Assembly (NCBI GenBank): GCA_015654605.1
Contig: JAATGO010000047.1
Location: 1 to 9,605 of the forward strand
Reading direction: 5' to 3'
Source of the DNA: Betaproteobacteria bacterium
GTDB taxonomy: Bacteria > Pseudomonadota > Gammaproteobacteria > Burkholderiales > Burkholderiaceae
DNA: 9,605 nt
Each line of letters starts with the position of its first letter. Position 1 is the first letter of the stretch. A program made the position numbers and the translations under genes. Below the pieces are notes generated by a model that did no database searches, had not been told where the DNA came from, and saw only the letters and a program-made list of their open reading frames with translations. Of the stretch, positions 7,008-9,605 are shown piece by piece.

Positions 7008-7919
7008 GTGACCTTATCTCAAAACGCAACGTCTGCTGTTAAAACCTACTTACAAGACCTGCAAAATCGTCTTGTAAGTGCGCTAGAACGTATTGACGGA
7101 AAATCATTTCTGATCGATTCCTGGGATCGTCCTGAAGGTGGCGGAGGCATATCTCGCATCATTGAAGATGGGAACGTGCTGGAACGTGGTGGTGTCGGCT
7201 TCTCTCATGTCACAGGCACAAATCTGCCAGCGTCCGCCAGTGCACACCGTCCGGAAATTGCAGGCAAAACCTGGGAAGCCATGGGGATATCGCTTGTGCT
7301 GCATCCGCACAATCCCTATGCCCCAACCGTGCACATGAATGTCCGTTTTTTTGTCGCTACCGGGCAAGAACAAGAACCCGTCTGGTGGTTTGGTGGTGGC
7401 ATGGACATGACGCCCTATTATGGCTTTACCGAAGATGCACAGCATTTTCATCGTCAATGCCAACATTCTTTAGCACCATTTGGAGAAGATTTGTATCCAC
7501 GCTTCAAGCAATGGTGTGATGATTATTTTTATCTAAAACACAGGAAAGAAGCACGTGGTATCGGCGGTCTATTCTTTGATGATTATCACGCAGGCGGATT
7601 TGAAGAAAGTTTTGCCATGATGCGCAGCGTAGGCGATCACTTCATTCCCGCCTATTTACCTATCCTCGAGCGCCGTCACCATCTCCCCTATGGAGAGCGT
7701 GAGCGCGATTTCCAGGCCTATCGACGTGGCCGTTACGTTGAATTCAATTTGGTCTTCGACCGCGGCACCTTATTTGGTCTGCAATCGGGGGGGCGTACCG
7801 AATCTATCCTGATGTCCATGCCACCACTGGCGAAATGGCGTTATCACTGGCAACCGGAAGCAGGAAGTCCAGAAGCGCAACTGAACACTGATTTTCTGGT
7901 GCCCAAACAATGGCTATAA
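7008..7919 (+). CDS. hemF: oxygen-dependent coproporphyrinogen-III oxidase
   Basis: A 303-residue cytosolic enzyme that uses O2 to convert coproporphyrinogen III to protoporphyrinogen IX in heme synthesis, implying aerobic growth. E. coli HemF is 299 residues, and matching segments run along the whole length: [17 protein letters not shown] (77-93), HPHNPYAPT (99-107), [15 protein letters not shown] (126-140), [11 protein letters not shown] (169-179), [10 protein letters not shown] (183-192) and the GRYVEFNL to [13 protein letters not shown] block (241-273). His99, His109, His148 and His178 line up with the conserved E. coli histidines 96, 106, 145 and 175. The start is GTG; an in-frame TAA at 6999-7001 excludes anything longer, and no in-frame ATG is close. 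No Shine-Dalgarno is visible. The last 10 bases overlap nadD. Confidence 0.96.
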   Translation: MTLSQNATSAVKTYLQDLQNRLVSALERIDGKSFLIDSWDRPEGGGGISRIIEDGNVLERGGVGFSHVTGTNLPASASAHRPEIAGKTWEAMGISLVLHPHNPYAPTVHMNVRFFVATGQEQEPVWWFGGGMDMTPYYGFTEDAQHFHRQCQHSLAPFGEDLYPRFKQWCDDYFYLKHRKEARGIGGLFFDDYHAGGFEESFAMMRSVGDHFIPAYLPILERRHHLPYGERERDFQAYRRGRYVEFNLVFDRGTLFGLQSGGRTESILMSMPPLAKWRYHWQPEAGSPEAQLNTDFLVPKQWL

Positions 7920-8584
7920 CAACCGCTCATCCTGCGCGACGTTGCGTTGCCATTCTTGGAGGCAGTTTCGATCCTGTGCACAACGGTCATGTCGCACTGG
8001 GGGAGCACTTTACGGAACTGCTACATCCCGATGAATTACGCATCATTCCAACCGGCAACCCCTGGCAAAAGCATGGCTTACAGGCATCACCTGCCGATCG
8101 TGTTGAAATGGTCAAACTGGCATTTGACAAGAAAACGCTGCCTATTGTCATCGATCAGCAAGAAATCAAGCGTTCGACACCAACCTACACGATTGATACG
8201 TTACAATCCTTACGCAATGAACTAGGCGCTGATGTTTCCATCGTTTTTTTAATGGGAGCGGATCAGTTACAACATCTGGATACCTGGCAAGGCTGGCAGC
8301 AACTGTTTGATTACGCACATTTGTGCGCCGCATCGCGTCCAGGCTTTGGCATCGAACCAGCACAAGTACCTGCCATTGTGATGCAAGAATTTCTACGACG
8401 CGCAGGAACAAAACAGACAATACGTAGCACTTCGCATGGCAGTGCCTATCTTGCAACGGGTCTGTCGGTTGATATTTCTTCAACTGAAATCCGAAGTTTG
8501 CTACAACAAGGAGCAAGGCCAGATACCTTAGTCCCTTCGAGAGTGCTAGACTATATCGAACAACATCATCTTTACCAAAACTAA
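7910..8584 (+). CDS. nadD: nicotinate-nucleotide adenylyltransferase
   Basis: A 224-residue nucleotidyltransferase that adenylates nicotinate mononucleotide to deamido-NAD, the penultimate step of NAD synthesis. [11 protein letters not shown] (17-27) contains the HxGH motif of the family. PTYTIDTL (91-98), FLMGADQL (113-120) with WQGW, and ISSTEIRS (189-196), the second nucleotide-binding signature, follow in order. E. coli NadD is 213 residues, so it is full length. The ATG lies inside the hemF 3' end in another frame (10-base overlap), and the stop shares one base with the rsfS start (TAATG), so translation is probably coupled throughout. The roughly 11 residues before VAILGGSF are slightly long, but no better start is seen. 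Confidence 0.96.
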   Translation: MAITTAHPARRCVAILGGSFDPVHNGHVALGEHFTELLHPDELRIIPTGNPWQKHGLQASPADRVEMVKLAFDKKTLPIVIDQQEIKRSTPTYTIDTLQSLRNELGADVSIVFLMGADQLQHLDTWQGWQQLFDYAHLCAASRPGFGIEPAQVPAIVMQEFLRRAGTKQTIRSTSHGSAYLATGLSVDISSTEIRSLLQQGARPDTLVPSRVLDYIEQHHLYQN

Positions 8585-9279
8585 TGGATATCAAAAAATT
8601 ACAAACCGCCGTCGTCGACGCACTAGAAGATGTCAAAGCACAAGACATTCGTATCTATGACACTACGCACCTGACCAGTTTATTCGACCGTGTCATCATC
8701 GCTGCAGGTACCTCCAATCGTCAAACCAAAGCATTGGCAGCATCCGTACGTGACAAAGTCAAAGCACAAGGAGGAACCGTCGTGAGCATGGAAGGGGAAG
8801 GTACTGGTGAATGGGTACTGGTTGATCTTGGCGACGTGATCGTCCATATCATGCAGCCTGCCATTCGAGCCTACTATCGCCTGGAAGAAATTTGGGGCGA
8901 TAAGGAAATCAAGGTAGGTGCCGCAAAACGCACCACATCCAGCACTACTGCCAAGCAGGCTACCAGCGATGCGCCGCTTCCCAAGCGTTCACGTCATCTG
9001 ACCGTGTTGGCGAGCCAGGCAACAGAAGATGATGAGGCTCCTAAAAAAACCGTGCGCAAACCACGTACCTCTACAACAGCGCCCACTACCGAAAAAGTGT
9101 CTGCCAGTCAAACCATTGGCGCACGCAAGACAGCTGAAGCAAAACAAAGAACTACTGCAAAAAAACCTGCTGTCAAAAAAGCTGTTGGTAAAACTATCAA
9201 GGTTGCATCGCCCAAGTCTGCTAGTGCTGTACGCAAAACTCCTGTAAAGCGTACCTCACGAGCAAAAGCTGACGACTGA
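8584..9279 (+). CDS. rsfS: ribosome silencing factor with long basic C-terminal tail
   Basis: A 231-residue protein of the RsfS/YbeB/Iojap family, which binds uL14 on the 50S subunit and blocks subunit joining when nutrients are short. The normal domain is residues 1-112: DIRIYDTTHLTSLFDRVIIA (21-40), AGTSNRQTKALA (41-52), EGEGTGEWVLVDLGDVIVHI (70-89), and the closing YYRLEEIWGD (97-106). E. coli RsfS is only about 105 residues. The rest (113-231) is a low-complexity Ala/Lys/Thr/Ser/Pro tail with 19 Lys and 10 Arg against 9 acidic residues, with histone-H1-like pieces such as AKKPAVKKAVGK. The tail is likely disordered and able to bind RNA or DNA, which is inference. The frame has no interruption, so it is a real extension. 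The ATG overlaps the nadD stop by one base; no separate Shine-Dalgarno is seen. Confidence 0.93.
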   Translation: MDIKKLQTAVVDALEDVKAQDIRIYDTTHLTSLFDRVIIAAGTSNRQTKALAASVRDKVKAQGGTVVSMEGEGTGEWVLVDLGDVIVHIMQPAIRAYYRLEEIWGDKEIKVGAAKRTTSSTTAKQATSDAPLPKRSRHLTVLASQATEDDEAPKKTVRKPRTSTTAPTTEKVSASQTIGARKTAEAKQRTTAKKPAVKKAVGKTIKVASPKSASAVRKTPVKRTSRAKADD

Positions 9280-9287
9280 TTGGAACG

Positions 9288-9605
9288 ATGCAACTCATCA
9301 TTGCAGCAGTCGGGCACAAAATGCCAGACTGGATCGAAACCGGCTTCAATTAATACGCCAAACGCATGCCTGCAGAATGCAGGATTGTGCTCAAAGAGAT
9401 TAAACCAACAGACCGCTCCAGCAGCAAAACTGCCAGCACTGTCATGGCGCAAGAACGAACCAAGATAGAGGCTGCCATTCCCAAAGGAGCTCGCATCATT
9501 GCACTCGATGAGCACGGTAAAGACCTCACTACTATGCAATTGTCTCGAACTATTTCAAAATGGCAACAAGATGGCGGTGACAGCGTCTTCCTCATTGGCG
9601 GTGCA
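9288..9605 (+). pseudogene. rlmH: 23S rRNA pseudouridine-1915 methyltransferase, nonsense-interrupted and partial
   Basis: RlmH is a SPOUT methyltransferase that N3-methylates pseudouridine 1915 in 23S rRNA helix 69. From ATG 9288 the frame reads MQLIIAAVGHKMPDWIETGF then N, then TAA at 9351-9353 (codon 22), then [18 protein letters not shown] and on to FLIGGA at the window edge. E. coli RlmH has TGFTEYLRRFP here, so the stop stands where Glu is expected; one G-to-T change from GAA explains it. The 84 codons after the stop are open and still family-like, including [11 protein letters not shown] and IGGA, so any loss is recent, or this is a sequencing error. Re-initiation at ATG 9366 (codon 27) would drop the first beta strand and has no Shine-Dalgarno. 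The 3' part lies outside the window. It follows rsfS by 8 bases. Confidence 0.85.

Noticed and set aside
9280..9468. 62-codon frame after rsfS in another phase
   Set aside because: It overlaps the clearly conserved RlmH frame; its translation is low-complexity and meaningless. It appears only because the real frame is cut by TAA.
1..9605. Search for mobile elements, CRISPR arrays, tRNA/rRNA genes, toxin-antitoxin pairs or defence systems
   Set aside because: No transposase, integrase, repeat-spacer array, tRNA-like fold or known defence domain is visible. The HerA-like ATPase has no nuclease partner here, so a HerA-based defence module is not supported.

Overview
This window looks like chromosomal housekeeping DNA from a Gram-negative betaproteobacterium, most likely of the order Burkholderiales, with moderate GC. 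The reasons are the gene order yebC, purD, (mscS), hemF, nadD, rsfS, rlmH, which I recall as typical of that group, the character of the proteins, and an outer-membrane porin. I cannot name a genus. I see no phage, transposon, CRISPR or defence genes, and no convincing undescribed system.

Left part (1-3535). A possible 3' end of a rightward gene (1-48) is followed by a 160-base stretch packed with three inverted repeats. Then come two leftward genes: a LamB-type carbohydrate porin (210-1445) and a HerA/FtsK-like P-loop ATPase of the YjgR/DUF853 type (2003-3535). They are separated by 557 bases of AT-rich noncoding DNA. No sugar transport or catabolic genes accompany the porin here.

Middle and right part (3753-9605). 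All genes run rightward. YebC is a translation factor and PurD performs the second step of purine synthesis. A small MscS-type mechanosensitive channel sits in its own apparent transcription unit, between a perfect 16-bp hairpin at the purD stop codon and another hairpin after its own stop. A tight cluster follows: HemF (oxygen-dependent heme synthesis), NadD (NAD synthesis), RsfS (ribosome silencing) and RlmH (23S rRNA methylation). hemF/nadD overlap by 10 bases, nadD/rsfS by 1 base, and rlmH starts 8 bases after rsfS, which suggests one operon with coupled translation. The divergent gap at 3536-3752 holds candidate promoters for both directions.

The most notable points are: (1) rlmH carries an in-frame TAA at codon 22 where the family normally has Glu, with the rest of the frame open and well conserved to the window edge; (2) RsfS has a roughly 119-residue basic, histone-H1-like tail beyond its normal domain; (3) the purD stop codon lies inside a perfect 16-bp stem; (4) three strong inverted repeats are stacked downstream of the porin; (5) several genes, including purD and the GTG-initiated hemF, lack a visible Shine-Dalgarno sequence.
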